DNA of 64,000 bases from Adiantum capillus-veneris. Its lineage: Eukaryota > Streptophyta > Polypodiopsida > Polypodiales > Pteridaceae. This document shows positions 24,905 through 36,119 of the stretch, piece by piece. The notes beneath the pieces are model-generated. The model worked only from the letters and a program-made list of their open reading frames with translations, made no database searches and was not told the origin of the DNA. Every line of letters starts with the position of its first letter. The first letter of the stretch is position 1. Where the stretch lies: the NCBI GenBank assembly GCA_014529385.2, contig CM043967.1:81970278-82034277 (forward strand). The letters run 5' to 3'. The translations under genes and the position numbers were made by a program.

Positions 24905-26184
24905 GTCAACCACAAATATGGCCAAAAACTTACGAAAGAATTACTAGATATTTCAATCATGCATCTTTGAAAAGTGGATGGATGATTATACAATCCAAAC
25001 GACATCACCAAATACATCAATGCTCCCCATTCAGTGATGAAGGCAATCTTGGCCCTACCCTTAGGTGCAAGCTTCAGTTGATTGTAGCCACTATATCCAT
25101 CCATGAAACTTACATCTTGTGGCCTGCCATCTCGTCTAGCATTATGTCTATGAAGGGTCATGCAAAAGGATCCTTTATGATCTGGGCATTGAGCTTCTTG
25201 GAATCCACACACACCCTCAACTTCGCATTCGTCTTTGGGACTACCACTATAGGGAATAATTAACCAGTCATTGTTTGCTATCTTTGTTATGAATCCTGCC
25301 TTTAGAAGATTGTCTATCTCCTCTTTGACCTTCTTGGAATAATCAGAATTCATTTTGTACCTTTGTACTCTAACTAGTCTGGCATCAGGTTTTAGTGGTA
25401 TCCTATGCTGACATACTTCTGGATCTACACCTTTAGATTCGTATGTTTCCAAGCAAAGACATCCTTAAATTTATAAAATAGTTCCTTTGCGTTCTCTTTG
25501 ATCTCTGGTTTCAGATGCTTGTTAATTTTGATCATTCTAGGGTTTTCTTCTAAACTCAAATTCCACTCTTCTACCTCTTGATCATCTAGAAGCAAAAACC
25601 AGTTTGGGCCGTCTCTCTTTCCTTTATCCATCAACTCATCCTCTTTCTCATTTTGAATACCAGCAGCATAGTTGTTCAAAGGATTGCCTACATCCAATAG
25701 GTCATTCTGAATTTCTTTTTCCCTAATAATAATGCTCCCTTCATCCCTAATTTCCTCCCCCACTGGTCTGAAATTGAACTTGTCTCGTACGAGTGTGGTA
25801 CTAGCTGTTCTGGTGGCCTGCCATCTAGCCAAACTGAAGTGGTCTCTCTCCAAAATTCATTTTAGTAAATTTCTCTGAATACTATCTCCTTTGTATCTCG
25901 GCCTTCTGCTTGTCCATTATCACAACACTCAGATCTATCTCTGTTAATGAAAAACTATTCATAGAAGCAATTATCTTCTTGATTTTCTTTGGATCCTTCT
26001 GAATTTTAATTCTCTGCTTTGTTGCCTCGTCAACCAACTGTCGACGTTCCATCTCTACAATCTCGAACTGAGTAGGCCGAGGTGGGTTGTACTCTTTCTC
26101 TGTTTGCTCATGATAATTTTGTTTGTGATCTCCTCTCGCATTCGCAGATGCAGAAGAATTCGATTGTTTCTTGTTGGGATCCAT
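24905..26184 (-). pseudogene. Degenerate gag-RT polyprotein of Ty3 copy B
   Basis: The leader peptide (MDPNKKQSNSSASANARGDH, then QTEKEYNPPRPTQFE) joins directly to KDPKKIKKIIASMNSFSLTE. After a break at the stop near 25854 come EVEEWNLSLEENPRMIKINK and FKDVFAWKH, then RT. Disabling changes in RT are CVDSKK-type Tyr loss (here further garbled), the TGA in PF.RPF, the CTATAC to CTTAC deletion and VVD in the active site. No functional protein is expected. Confidence 0.85.
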
Positions 26185-26235
26185 AAGTGCCACGAGGAAA
26201 GGATCGGATTTCCCGGTAGAAGAGCAATTGGTCGT

Positions 26236-26247
26236 GCTCTGATACCA
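26236..26247 (-). promoter_or_regulatory. tRNA-iMet primer-binding site of Ty3 copy B
   Basis: Plus-strand gctctgatacca is the complement of TGGTATCAGAGC. It lies one base from the inner edge of the LTR-like region (tgtaacaaac on plus, at 26249). Matching sites lie at 31746-31757 (copy C) and 1714-1725 (copy A, one change). Confidence 0.9.
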
Positions 26248-26864
26248 CTGTAACAAACTTGGACACCCAAAGTCATGATTCCACGCGAAACAATAGAGAT
26301 TCTCTTCAAAACAGTTCACAAAATTGACACGTCGCGGCGTAGTTCCGTGCCCAGAGGTATTGGCCCCAAAGACTGGCGCCCCTTTCGGTATTTCTTTTTG
26401 TATTAATCTACGTTCAAAGTACAAGAGAGCCAGTAGGTGCTCACTCTCAGACTTTGCATCTAGATGCTTTGAGAAGTGAAGCCCTACCCACTTATTTATA
26501 AGTACAAGGGATGCCCTAAAAGCAGAGCCCCAAAATCTCTAAATTAAAAGCTTTTTAATCTTCAAAAGCAAGTATGTCCCTACGATTTTGGAAAAGAAAG
26601 TAAAAGCAGAATCAAACGAGATGCGCTAGGCAGCGGAGTGAAAAATCCTTGTTATGAGGATGCTCTCATTTTTATTTCCCTCCTTCGCCAGTTCGCCTTG
26701 CGCCTCTTTTTGCTGATCATGACGCGTGAACCTAGAGGGCAAAAGAGATGCAGAGGGCCAGCCACTGCAGGTCGAGGAAGGCAGTTGGCGTGTGAGGACA
26801 TTCGCAGGTGGACGCAGGGTTGGGAGGGGCTGCAAGAGTTTTTTTTATTAATTTTAAAGGGATG

Positions 26865-26965
26865 TTACCTAGACAGTGAAATTAGCAAGATGAGTTGGTT
26901 AGCTCATAATTCTTGACTCTAGTGCACCCGAGTTTGAATCTGAGAGGAGCTTTTTGTGTTGCTTG
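26865..26965 (+). mobile_element. Possible tRNA-derived SINE remnant
   Basis: The sequence gcaagatgagttggttagc followed 30 bp later by cccgagtttgaatctg resembles a tRNA-derived SINE head, with a degenerate A box and a B box GTTTGAATC (consensus GTTCGAATC, one change). The same unit is present in copy C at about 32363-32463 and absent from copy A. No poly(A) tail or target duplication was identified. Confidence 0.4.
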
Positions 26966-27134
26966 TGCGCTACTGCCAGAAGAGGCGGTAAGCAAATTGG
27001 GAAAGATCTATCAGATGAGGCATGTGAGAAGATTCTTTGTAATAAAAGTGAGAAGGAACCAGTATGTCCCTCTAATCAAAAGCTGCCATTTTAAAAAAAT
27101 CAGCCAGGGCAGTTTACGAAAATCCGTACAGGCT

Positions 27135-27272
27135 GCCACGTCATCTGCACCGTAAAAAGCGAGATTCCGTATGGTTTTCCACGTCAGCTTGCCAATGCAT
27201 TTTGTGGGGGTCCGTAATGTTGCCATGTGGTAGTTTTGCCGCAGTGTGTGTGTCTGGAAGTCTGCCACGTCA
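27135..27272 (-). promoter_or_regulatory. Cluster of ACGT-core (bZIP-type) motifs in U3
   Basis: Three CCACGTCA sites (27135-27143, 27179-27186, 27264-27272) plus a GCCATGTGG near 27222. On the minus strand, the predicted transcription sense, each reads TGACGTGG, the classic plant bZIP hybrid box. The cluster lies 0.6-0.8 kb upstream of the TATA-like site and is conserved in copy C at 32633-32641, 32677-32685 and 32762-32770. Confidence 0.55.
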
Positions 27273-28062
27273 CCACTTTGTGACAGGTTCTTCTTTGCCT
27301 TCTTCTTGTTCTTGCTGTGTCTCTTAGTCTTTCTTCGTTTTCTGCTCTTTCGGTCCTTATCATTGATGTCTGGAATCAGAGGAGGAAGATCTAACCAAAC
27401 TCTGCAAAGAGGATGAGGATGAACTGGACACACCCTCAAAACGTACGGGCTTCGCTATCTTTTCTGCCTTTGCAAAAGAAGACTAAGTAGCCAGGGTAGA
27501 CTGCTACTGTCCACAGGGACGTGCAGCACGTGCCAACAGAAAAGAATAGACCAAAAAACTTTAAGCACTTTAAATAACTACTGAACTGAAAGAGATGCAC
27601 GACACACGAGACGGGGAGTGGCGAAGTTCCACCCTGAAAACCTTGGTGCCCCTTTCGGTATTTCTTTATATTGCTTGAACTCAGTACAATGACGGTACTC
27701 ACGGTCTGCACCTTCACCCAAAAGCGTGCCAGAGAATGAGCCCTTGGCTCGCATTTAGGCAATATTCCCTTCTTTCTCTTTCTCCCTCCTCTCTCTTCCG
27801 CTCCCTTTCATTCTCTACGCTGTTTGACATGCCAAGCAGGAGATTTGTTTATGGCTGGTCGAGGTTGTGAAGGACTAGATGTTGGTAAAAAAATTGAAGT
27901 CCTATCAAATATGTCTGTGTGCATGTGTGGGGTTTGGGTTATAAGAATTACCGGTTTTGATGTTTACTTTGGTCTGTTTATGGGGCACGTGAGCACTGAA
28001 TTCGTTTTTAGCCTCTAAAGAAATCGATAAATGCAAGTAAGAATCTAATCGGTTTTCAGAAA

Positions 28063-29507
28063 TATCTGCTTACTTGGAGTTTGTAGTTCTCAACTCCTAA
28101 TCGTAAAACGATCTGTTGGGTTAACACTAGAATGGTAACCTAACAGGAGATAAAAGTGTCCTTTCAGGCTTTCAGGGTTTTGGGAAAAAATTCCAAAACC
28201 ATAGTAGATCCACTCACTTTGAAATATCCTTTCATGAGCTTATAGTTCAATAACTACTACACATGCAAAAAATGATAAACTTGTAATTTTTCTCATCCCT
28301 TGATCACTACAAGCCTCCAAAGTTGATGGACCTGTGCATTTTGCCCAAAACAACAATTTCTTACGGTTGATTGCATATAAATAAGAGTGGAGATTTTTGT
28401 AGGACATGAGATAAAATGCCCCGTTAACTTCAATGGGTTGGTGACCAAAACTTATGGTTGCTTTTACCTCACTAATTGTTTTTTGGGCAAAAAAAATAGG
28501 TACAAAAAAGTTGCATTTTTTCCATTCTGTAGACCTATCATCAAAATTTCTATAGTCACGCTCAATACAGATACTATATACATGTTTTCTTAGTTCCCTT
28601 TGGGCCTCTAGATTCAAAAGAAGCCATGGAGCACGTCAAAAGGATAATGGATCTCTTACAATTGGAACCTTGGGGGCAATGATAAAGTGCTAAATACAGC
28701 AAACATGAAAAAACTGGTTTTAGCATTATGACCTCTAGAAACCCATAGAAACTACTCAATATCTAGCCAAGTTTGTAGTCTATGATTAGATATGGTCACT
28801 ACCTACAAAATACACACAATTGGCCTAAGAAACTAGCAATATTGAGAAAGTTATACTTGCTACTCTAAAATGTATCATATTCTTCAGCAATCAAAAAACT
28901 CAACCATCATCATATACTATGCTATATAGCATATTAGGTCCCCCAAAACTCAAGGAAGATTAGCTTTATGTTATACATTACACTTACACAATCAAAATTG
29001 AATTTGGATATCAAGAAAGCCACCAAAAAAATCATAAAAGTGCTAATTTTGGCCAAAAAACAGGATTATGCAATTCTTGTAAATTGGTCATAACTTTCAA
29101 TTTTAACACTTAGCTCTCCCTACAAGCATCAAAACATGTTGAGAACTATGAAGGCATAACCTCTAGCCATCTAAACCTCACAAACATGAAGTTTAGAGTG
29201 GTATAGTTGCCAGAAATTGAAAAAAAGCCAAAAACAGGACCTGTTTTTGCACACAGTTTAGGGTCAAAAATGTTGTGCAAGAGTAAGGTTAATGGTGAGA
29301 TCGATACTCAAAAAAAAGGCTATGTTTTTTTCAGCTCATAAGGTAACTTTGTGGATATATAGCACATTGAAATTCATTTTCATACTCTTCAAATAATTCA
29401 AGCAAAATGGTCACTTAACAGGACACAAAAGTGTCGAAGGACATAAAAGTGTTCTCTAGTGTTAACCCTTTTTTTAAAAGAGTCGTACAACTGTTTTCAA
29501 CAGTTCA
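28063..29507. other. Unassigned A/T-rich DNA bounded by a 14-bp inverted repeat
   Basis: No coding potential was seen. GGGTTAACACTAGA at 28118-28131 is repeated exactly in inverted orientation at 29455-29468. Next to both are related words (caggagataaaagtgtcc and caggacacaaaagtgtcg) in direct orientation. This could be an old DNA element of 1.35 kb, but no target duplication is evident and the ends fit no superfamily with confidence. Confidence 0.4.
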
Positions 29508-29750
29508 TATCTTTGAAACAAATCCAAAACTATCTGAGCCCGTCTCATGGCATTTTGTTCATCTCGTTGCGCTCTTCGGTGACCGTGAGATACAAAAAAA
29601 ACATATCCTGCTCAGATTTACTAAAAATGTTTGTGCAAAACAACAAATTTGACAAAAACAATGCAAAACCAAAATTTATTATTAAAACACTTTGAAATAA
29701 AGTTGTGTCACATGGAAGATCTTAAATTCAAACTCCATCAAAAACGTCAT

Positions 29751-30083
29751 TTAACTAATTAGTCTTCTTTGAATGATGACCTTATTCATTAAGAACAACA
29801 AAGCCTGGTGATCCACATAGAAGTGAAACATTTTCCCTAGTAAATAGTGTGTAAATTTTGTGTCACAAAATACCATTCCCAGTGCCTCTCTTTTAGTGGC
29901 AGAATAGCCATGTTTAGCTGTGCTAAACCTACAAGTGGCGCAGTAGACTAGGCAGTCTATCCTGCCATAAGGCTTGGCCATTATAGCCCCCATCGCCATT
30001 CCAGATGCATCAATATGCACATGAAAAATTACCTCCCAGTTTGGTTGGTAAAGAACTAGCTTTTTGCTATTTGCATCCTTCAA
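29751..30083 (-). pseudogene. RNase H domain of Ty3 copy C
   Basis: A 110-codon open stretch with the Ty3 RNase H pattern: HIDASGMAMGAIMAKP (first Asp), YSATKREALGMVF (Glu) and FHFYVDHQALLFL (Asp). This is the best-preserved RNase H among copies A-D. It is separated from RT by stops. Confidence 0.85.
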
Positions 30084-30297
30084 ACACTAGAAACTTTGTT
30101 CACATTCTTCAGTCGAGATAAATTTATTCCCCCTCTTGATCAATTCCTACAGAGGTAATGCTTTGGCTGTAAACAAATGAATAAACCTCTTGTAAAAATT
30201 GATATATCCGAGAAAGGAGCTCAACTTAAACACAGTTGTTGCAGCTCTAGCTTGCTGAACACCCTTTACTTTATCACTGGCCATTTCAATTCCATTT

Positions 30298-31694
30298 CTA
30301 GACATAATGTGTTCCAAAAGCTGACCTTTTCACACCATGAATAATGACTTGAAGGGCACCTTTCGAGTACCATTTCCAAGAATAATAAATGCATCTCTTC
30401 AATGGAGAAACTAGTAAAGTCATCCACAAATATGGCCAAAAACTTACGAAGGAATTACAGAATATTTCCATCATGCATCTTTGAAAAGTGGATTGATCAT
30501 TATACAATCCAAACGACATCACCAGATACATAAATGCTCCCCATTCAGTGATGAAGGCAATCTTTGCCCTGTCCTTAGGTGCAAGCTTCAGTTGATTGTA
30601 GCCACTATATCCATCCATGAAACTTACATCTTGTGGCCTGCCATCTCGTCTAGCATTATGTCTATGAAGGGTCATGGAAAAGGATCCTTTATGATTTGGG
30701 CATTGAGCTTCTTGGAATCCACACACACCCTCAACTTCGCATTCGTCTTTGGGACTACCACTATAGGCAATAACCAGTCATTGTTTGCTACCTTTGTTAT
30801 GAATCCCGCCTTTAGAAGATTTTCTATCTCCTCTTTGACCTTCTTGGCATAATTAGAATTCATTTTGTACCTTTGTACTCTAACTAGTCTGGCATCAGGT
30901 TTCAGTGGTATCCTATGCTGACATACTTCTGGATCTACAACTTTAGATTCGTATGTTTCCAAGCAAAGACATCCTTAAATTTATAAAATAGTTCCTTTGC
31001 GTTCTCTTTGATCTCTGCTTTCAGATGCTTGTTAATTTTGATCATTCTAGGGTTTTCTTCTAAACTCAAATTCCACTCTTCTACCTCTTGATCATCTAGA
31101 AGCAAAAACCAGTTTGGGCCGTCTCCCTTTCTTTTAGCCATCAACTCATCCTCTTTCTCATTTTGAATACCAGCAGCATAGTTGTTCAAAGGATTGCCTA
31201 AATCCAATAGGTCATTCTGAATTTATTTTTCCCTAATAATACTGCTCCCTTCATCCCTAATTTCCTCCCCCACAGGTCTGAAATTGAACTTGTCTCGTAC
31301 GAGTGTGGTACTAGCTGTTCTGGTGGCCTGCCATCTAGCCAAACTGAAGTGGTCTCTCTCCAAAATTCATTTTAGTAAATTTCTCTAAATACTATCTCCT
31401 TTGTATCTCGGCCTTCTACTTGTCCATTATCACAACACTCAGATCTATCTCTGTTAATGAAAAAATATTCCTAGAAGAAATTATCTTCTTGATTTTCTTT
31501 GGATCCTTCTGAATTTTAATCCTCTGCTTTGTTGCCTCGTCAACCAACTGTCGACGTTCCATCTCTACAATCTCGAACTGAGTAGGCCGAGGTGGGTTGT
31601 ACTCTTTCTCTGTTTGCTCATGATAATCTTGTTTGTGATCTCCTCTCGCATTTGCAGATGCAGAAGAAGTCGACTGTTTCTTGTTGGGATCCAT
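30298..31694 (-). pseudogene. Degenerate gag-RT polyprotein of Ty3 copy C
   Basis: Same domain order as copies A and B: MDPNKKQSTSSASANARG leader, NIFSLTEIDLSVVIMDK, EVEEWNLSLEENPRMIKINK, VVVPKTNAKLRVCVDSKKLN, FMDGYSGYNQLKLAPKDRAK. The TGA in PF.RPF and the CTTAC frameshift disable RT even though VDD is intact. Confidence 0.85.
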
Positions 31695-33607
31695 AAGTGC
31701 CACGAGGAAAGGATCGGATTTCCCGGTAGAAGAGAAATCGATCGTGCTCTGATACCACTGTAACAAACTTGGACACCCAAAGTCATGATTCCACGCGACA
31801 CAATAGAGATTCTCTTCAAAACAGTTCATAAAATTGACACGTCTCGGCGTAGTTCCGTGCCCAGAGGTATCGGCCCCAAAGACTGGCGCCCCTTTCGGTA
31901 TTTCTTTTTGTATTAATCTACGTTCAAAGTACAAGAGAGCAAGTAGGTGCTCACTCTCCAGATGCTTTGAGAAGCGAAGCCCTACCCACTTATTTATAAG
32001 TACAAGGGATGCCGTAAAAGCAGAGCCCCAAAATCTCTAAATTAAAAGCTTTTTAATCTTCAAAAGCAAGTATGTCCCTACGATTTTGGAAAAGAAAGTA
32101 AAAGCAAAATCAAACGAGATGCGCTAAGCAGCGGAGTGAAAAATCCTTGTTATGAGGATGCTCTCATTTTTATTTCCCTCCTTCGCCAGTTGGCCTTGCG
32201 CCTCTTTCTGCTGATCATGACGCGTGAACCTAGAGGGCAAAAGAGATGCAGAGGGCTAGCCACTGCAGGTCGAGGAAGGCAGTTGGCATGTGAGGACATT
32301 CGCAGGTGGACGCAGGGTTGGGAGGGGCTGCAAGAGTTATTTTTATTAATTTTAAAGGGATGTTACGTAGATAGTGAAATTAGCAAGATGAGTTGGTTAG
32401 CGCATAATTCTTGACTCTAGTGCACCCGAGTTTGAATCTGAGAGGAGCTTTTTGTGTTGCTTGTGCGCTACTGCCAGAAGAGGCGGTGAGCAAATTGGGA
32501 AAGATCTATCAGATGAGGCATGTGAGAAGATTCTTTGTAATAAAAGTGAGAAGGAACCAGTATGTCCCTCTAATCAAAAGCTGCCATTTTAAAAAAATCA
32601 GCCAGGGCAGTTTACAAAAATCCGTACAGGCTGCCACGTCATCTGCACCGTAAAAAGCGAGATTCCGTATGGTTTTCCACGTCAGCCTGCCAACGCATTT
32701 TGTGGGGGTCCGTACTGTTGCCATGTGGTAGTTTTGCCGCAGTGTGTGTGTCTGGAAGTCTGCCACGTCACCACTTTGTGACAGGTTCTTCTTTGCCTTC
32801 TTCTTGTTCTTGCCGTGTCTCTTAGTCTTTCTTCGTTTTCTGCTCTTTCGGTCCTTATCATTGATGTCTGGAATCAGAGGAGGAAGATCTAACCAAACTC
32901 TGCAAAGAGGATGAGGATGAACTGGACACACCCTCAAAACGTACGTGCTTCGCTATCTTTTCTGCCTTTGCAAAAGAAGACTAAGTAGCCAGGGTAGACT
33001 GCTACTGTCCACAGGGACGTGCAGCACGTGCCAACAGAAAAGAATAGACCGAAAAACTTTAAGCACTTCAAATAACTACTGAACTGAAAGAGATGCACGA
33101 CACACGAGATGGGGAGTGGCAAAGTTCCACCCTGAAAACCTTGGTGCCCCTTTCGGTATTTCTTTATATTGCTTGAACTCAGTACAATGACGGTACTCGC
33201 GGTCTGCACCTTCACCCAAAAGCGTGCCAGAGAATGAGCCCTTGGCTCGTATTTAGGCAATATTCCCTTCTTTCTCTTTCTCCCTCCTCTCTCTTCCGCT
33301 CCCTTTCATTCTCTACGCTGTTTGACATGCCAAGCAGGAGATTTGTTTATGGCTGGTCGAGGTTGTGAAGGACTAGATGTTGGTAAAAAAATTGAAGTCT
33401 TATCAAATATGTCTGTGTGCATGTGTGGGGTTTGGGTTATAAGAATTACCGGTTTTGATGTTTACTTTGGTCTGTTTATGGGGCATGTGAGCACTGAATT
33501 CGTTTTTAGCCTCTAAAGAAATCGATAAATGCAAGTAAGAATCTAATCGGTTATCAGAATTATCTGCTTATACATATCATGTACCTATCATGTTATTTTG
33601 TGTGCAG

Positions 33608-35701
33608 CAAGAATCAGCATTTTCATGATCTTACCCATCCCCCTCAACGAAGATCTGGAGTTGGATTGCCGCCTCCTGTGGACGCTCCTTCTTTGTCTTC
33701 TTCTGTAAGGGCCGAGTGCATGAATATTGAGGACTCGTCTGTTTTTGTTGGTTCAAACGAAACCTGACTATTTTTTCTTTCCAGAGTATTTCACAGAATG
33801 TCTCACAAAATGCACCAACTTTAGTGGGGTGTGCACCCAAGGCAGTCCCATTGGTAGCGATTCTTCCCAAGTCTAGCAGTTTGCCTCCTGTATGTCTTTT
33901 AACCTCTCACACAATATAAATTGTTCTATATTTCCTTCAATGAGAATATATGAGAGGATCAAGTTTGTAAGATCAAATGTCTGATTGCCTGCTGGTTGGT
34001 AAAGGTCAGTTGTGTGTTTTCTTTTGAATTTGCAGGTGCTTCTTCTCGACCAGCTTCCAGTAGGAGTGTTGTGGGTCCTTCTGGCAGCAAACCCAAAACA
34101 GGTGCAGGCTTAATAAATTTAGCAACAGTCTCTGGAAGCTGTATTAGCGGACAATCTATAAATAACTATGATGGAGTCAAGCATCCAAAAGCGAGCAATG
34201 TGGATGCAGCCCAGACTTCTTTCGCAGGTGCATCTAGACTTGTTGAAAGAAATCACTCTGCAGCAGAAACCTCTGAGACGCTACAGATGGAGGCTTTTAC
34301 TTCTGATGCAGATGGCACAGCTCCAGTAAGGATATTTCCAGACAGGTGTTTGACGGGTTAATATCTCATAGGAAAAATGTGAGTGGTGCAGAAGCCAAGG
34401 ATCATATGTATGGGGCTTCAAGGGAGACAAAGATATTAGATTCTGTTTCCTCTCACAAGTTGGCTGATGTAGAGGAAAGCAGTGGGGTTGTAAATATAAG
34501 CGCGGGTTTGACAAGATTGGCACCACCACAAGATGCTTGCTTGAAGTTAGCATCCATGTCTATTGCAAGTACTTGCATAGACCAGGAAGACTCAGGAATC
34601 CTTAAAGAACCTGGCAGTAAGTCGCGTAGTGGCTTTCAGTTGTCACAGTTTGACTGCAGTACGGATTCAGGACTGCATGCTCGTTTTGAGGTATTACTGC
34701 GAAAGCCAGAAAGTGCTTTAGGACAGGAAGTATTTATACCTGACAACGTGCATTTGGTTATCAAAGGACAATCGATATGACTGCTTCACCACCTTCGAAC
34801 ATGACTGGTCTCACAATTCTTTCAAGGTCCGATCAGGCCACTGCAACTCACTCAAATCATCCAACTGAAGCTCATGAAGACATACCATGTAGTATACCAT
34901 CTAGAGATCCTTGGTCAAATTCGGTACAAACTGTGAAAATAGTGACGAGCAGGTGATGGTACAAGCACAGGATTCTTTATTCACTCAGAGAAGTGCTTGG
35001 AAGGACAAAGGAGTTGAATTTGAAAATTTGAAGGAGCCTGTCAATGGCCCATGTTTTCAACAGGGTTTGACATGTTTTCAACTGATGGAAGTCCCCAGGA
35101 CTTGGCGCAACTCTTATTTAATGGAAAGAAAGTGGTCCACAACCTCGTGGAAGCCATCTTCTGGGAGCAAACAATCGAGATTTCATTTTGCTAGGCAGGA
35201 TGAAGTCAATGAGCAAACTCTTTGTTCAAACAAACTTATTCACCAGGCAACTGAAGTCTCACCTAGTGAACAGTTTCCAAGCAGGCTTCCTGCTTCAGCG
35301 GAGTTGTACGGTATGAAACTTAACCAGCTTCTTTGCTCAACATCTCTGTGCTTGTCGTATGGATTTTTATTTGTATTTTTGCTTGTAATTCAGGTGGCAC
35401 AGCATCATCTCATCTTCCAAGCTCAAAGAGCCCAATGATGGCCCCTCCAGGATTTTCATCTGTTAGAGCGTCAGCCGTTCCTCCACCTGGATTTTCCCAG
35501 CACAAGGCAACAGATTTGAGAAGAGTAACAAGTAGTATTTCAGATGGTTTTGGAAAAAAGTTTACTAATCACCTTATCATTTTTCGATGCGCCAATGGCA
35601 GACATAGCGCACCAAAGTTAAGATTCCAGCATTCCTCTTCTGATGATTGGAGCAGGCTTTCGGAAATGAATGCGGCAGGACAACAATCTATCAATGATGT
35701 T
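33608..35701 (+). pseudogene. NOT4-like: 3' half of a NOT4-like (CCR4-NOT E3 ligase subunit) host gene, truncated
   Basis: Exon-like blocks with plausible splice sites: 33608-33704 (PPQRRSGVGLPPPVD), 33785-33889 (SISQNVSQNAPTLVG), a Ser-rich block from 34036, a long block to 35310 containing SSGSKQSRFHFARQDE, and after an intron 35311-35393 a block with SPMMAPPGFSSVRASAVPPPGFS. The RRSG..LPPP, QSRF.FARQ and repeated PPGFS motifs match, from memory, the C-terminal half of plant CNOT4/NOT4-like proteins, RING-RRM ubiquitin ligases of the CCR4-NOT complex. The RING and RRM are absent upstream, where copy C ends. Frame breaks near 34330-34345 and 34778 and the copia LTR at 35702 indicate a pseudogene or TE-broken gene. 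Confidence 0.6.
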
Positions 35702-36009
35702 GTTGGACGACTAGCCTGTGGAAAGTGCATTGCACTTTACAGCTAAGCTGGAGTTCAAACCTCACCACAAATACCTTATTCCTACAACAGCTATATTGCT
35801 TATCCAAGCCTATAAAAGGAACTCCCCCTTGTATTGTTCCACAGTAGTTGTTGTATGCAATTCGAATTCGAATTTCCCCCTCTACTTGGTGTCAGCTCCC
35901 CCTTCTCTTCTCTCTCACACCTCTCTCTCTTCTCTACCTCCCATCTCTCTGTCTACTCTCTCCTTCTCTTCTCTCTCACTCTATCTTCCATATATCACTC
36001 AAGTTCACA
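35702..36009 (+). repeat. 5' LTR of copia element (308 bp)
   Basis: Begins TGTTGGACGACTAG directly after NOT4-like coding sequence and ends TTCACA before the PBS TGGTATCAGAGC. It includes cctataaaaggaac, a TATA box, near 35810, followed by a CT-rich leader. Confidence 0.85.
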
Positions 36010-36119
36010 TGGTATCAGAGCTTCAGAACTAGGGCTCCTAAGTACTCTAAGAACCTTCTCTCGAAGAAACGGCCTAATTTTCATGCCCATCTCTTACTTC
36101 CAAGGTTCGCTCGGCTAGC

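Larger units (their letters stand above)
24788..28062 (-). mobile_element. Ty3/gypsy non-autonomous copy B with long LTR-like leader
   Basis: Minus strand: LTR-like region 26249-28062, PBS 26236-26247, short gag start (ATG complement 26182-26184, MDPNKKQSN), the junction to the SFSLTEIDLS linker, and RT down to 24788 where the copia fragment begins. The copy is nearly identical to copy C, including about 1.8 kb upstream of the PBS. It is defective: catalytic VDD is VVD (24905-24913), PFPRPF carries a TGA, a 2-bp deletion shifts the frame at about 25110, and gag/protease are deleted. Confidence 0.85.
26249..28062 (-). repeat. Probable 5' LTR of copy B (U3 with bZIP-type sites, TATA, embedded SINE)
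   Basis: This segment is shared with 31759-33565 at very high identity and ends where B and C diverge (28062/33565). On the minus strand it has ACGT-core motifs (27135-27272), then TATA-like ACTTATAAATAAG (26491-26503), then the PBS, which is the order expected of U3-R-U5. Copy A keeps only the PBS-proximal part. Clear TG..CA ends at the outer edge were not seen, so a segmental duplication including flanking DNA remains an alternative. Confidence 0.55.
29508..33565 (-). mobile_element. Ty3/gypsy non-autonomous copy C
   Basis: Minus strand: LTR-like region 31759-33565, PBS 31746-31757, short gag start (ATG complement 31692-31694), the same gag/protease deletion as A and B, RT, and RNase H down to about 29690. 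Next comes a tail (29508-29665) shared with 4262-4440 at the end of copy D. RT retains VDD at 30419-30427 but shares the PF.RPF TGA and the 2-bp frameshift with copy B. No integrase is present. The upstream edge touches the intron of the NOT4-like gene fragment. Confidence 0.85.

Noticed and set aside
27436-27762. 108-codon ORF repeated at 32934-33260
   Set aside because: Lies in the predicted LTR of copies B and C. Its conservation between them reflects recent duplication, and no domain was seen.
27824-28018. 64-codon plus-strand ORF (MTCQAGDLFMAGRGC) identical at 33322-33516, considered as 5' exon of the NOT4-like gene
   Set aside because: Sequence does not resemble NOT4 proteins, the same block sits next to copy B without the gene, and it ends in a stop before the next splice donor.
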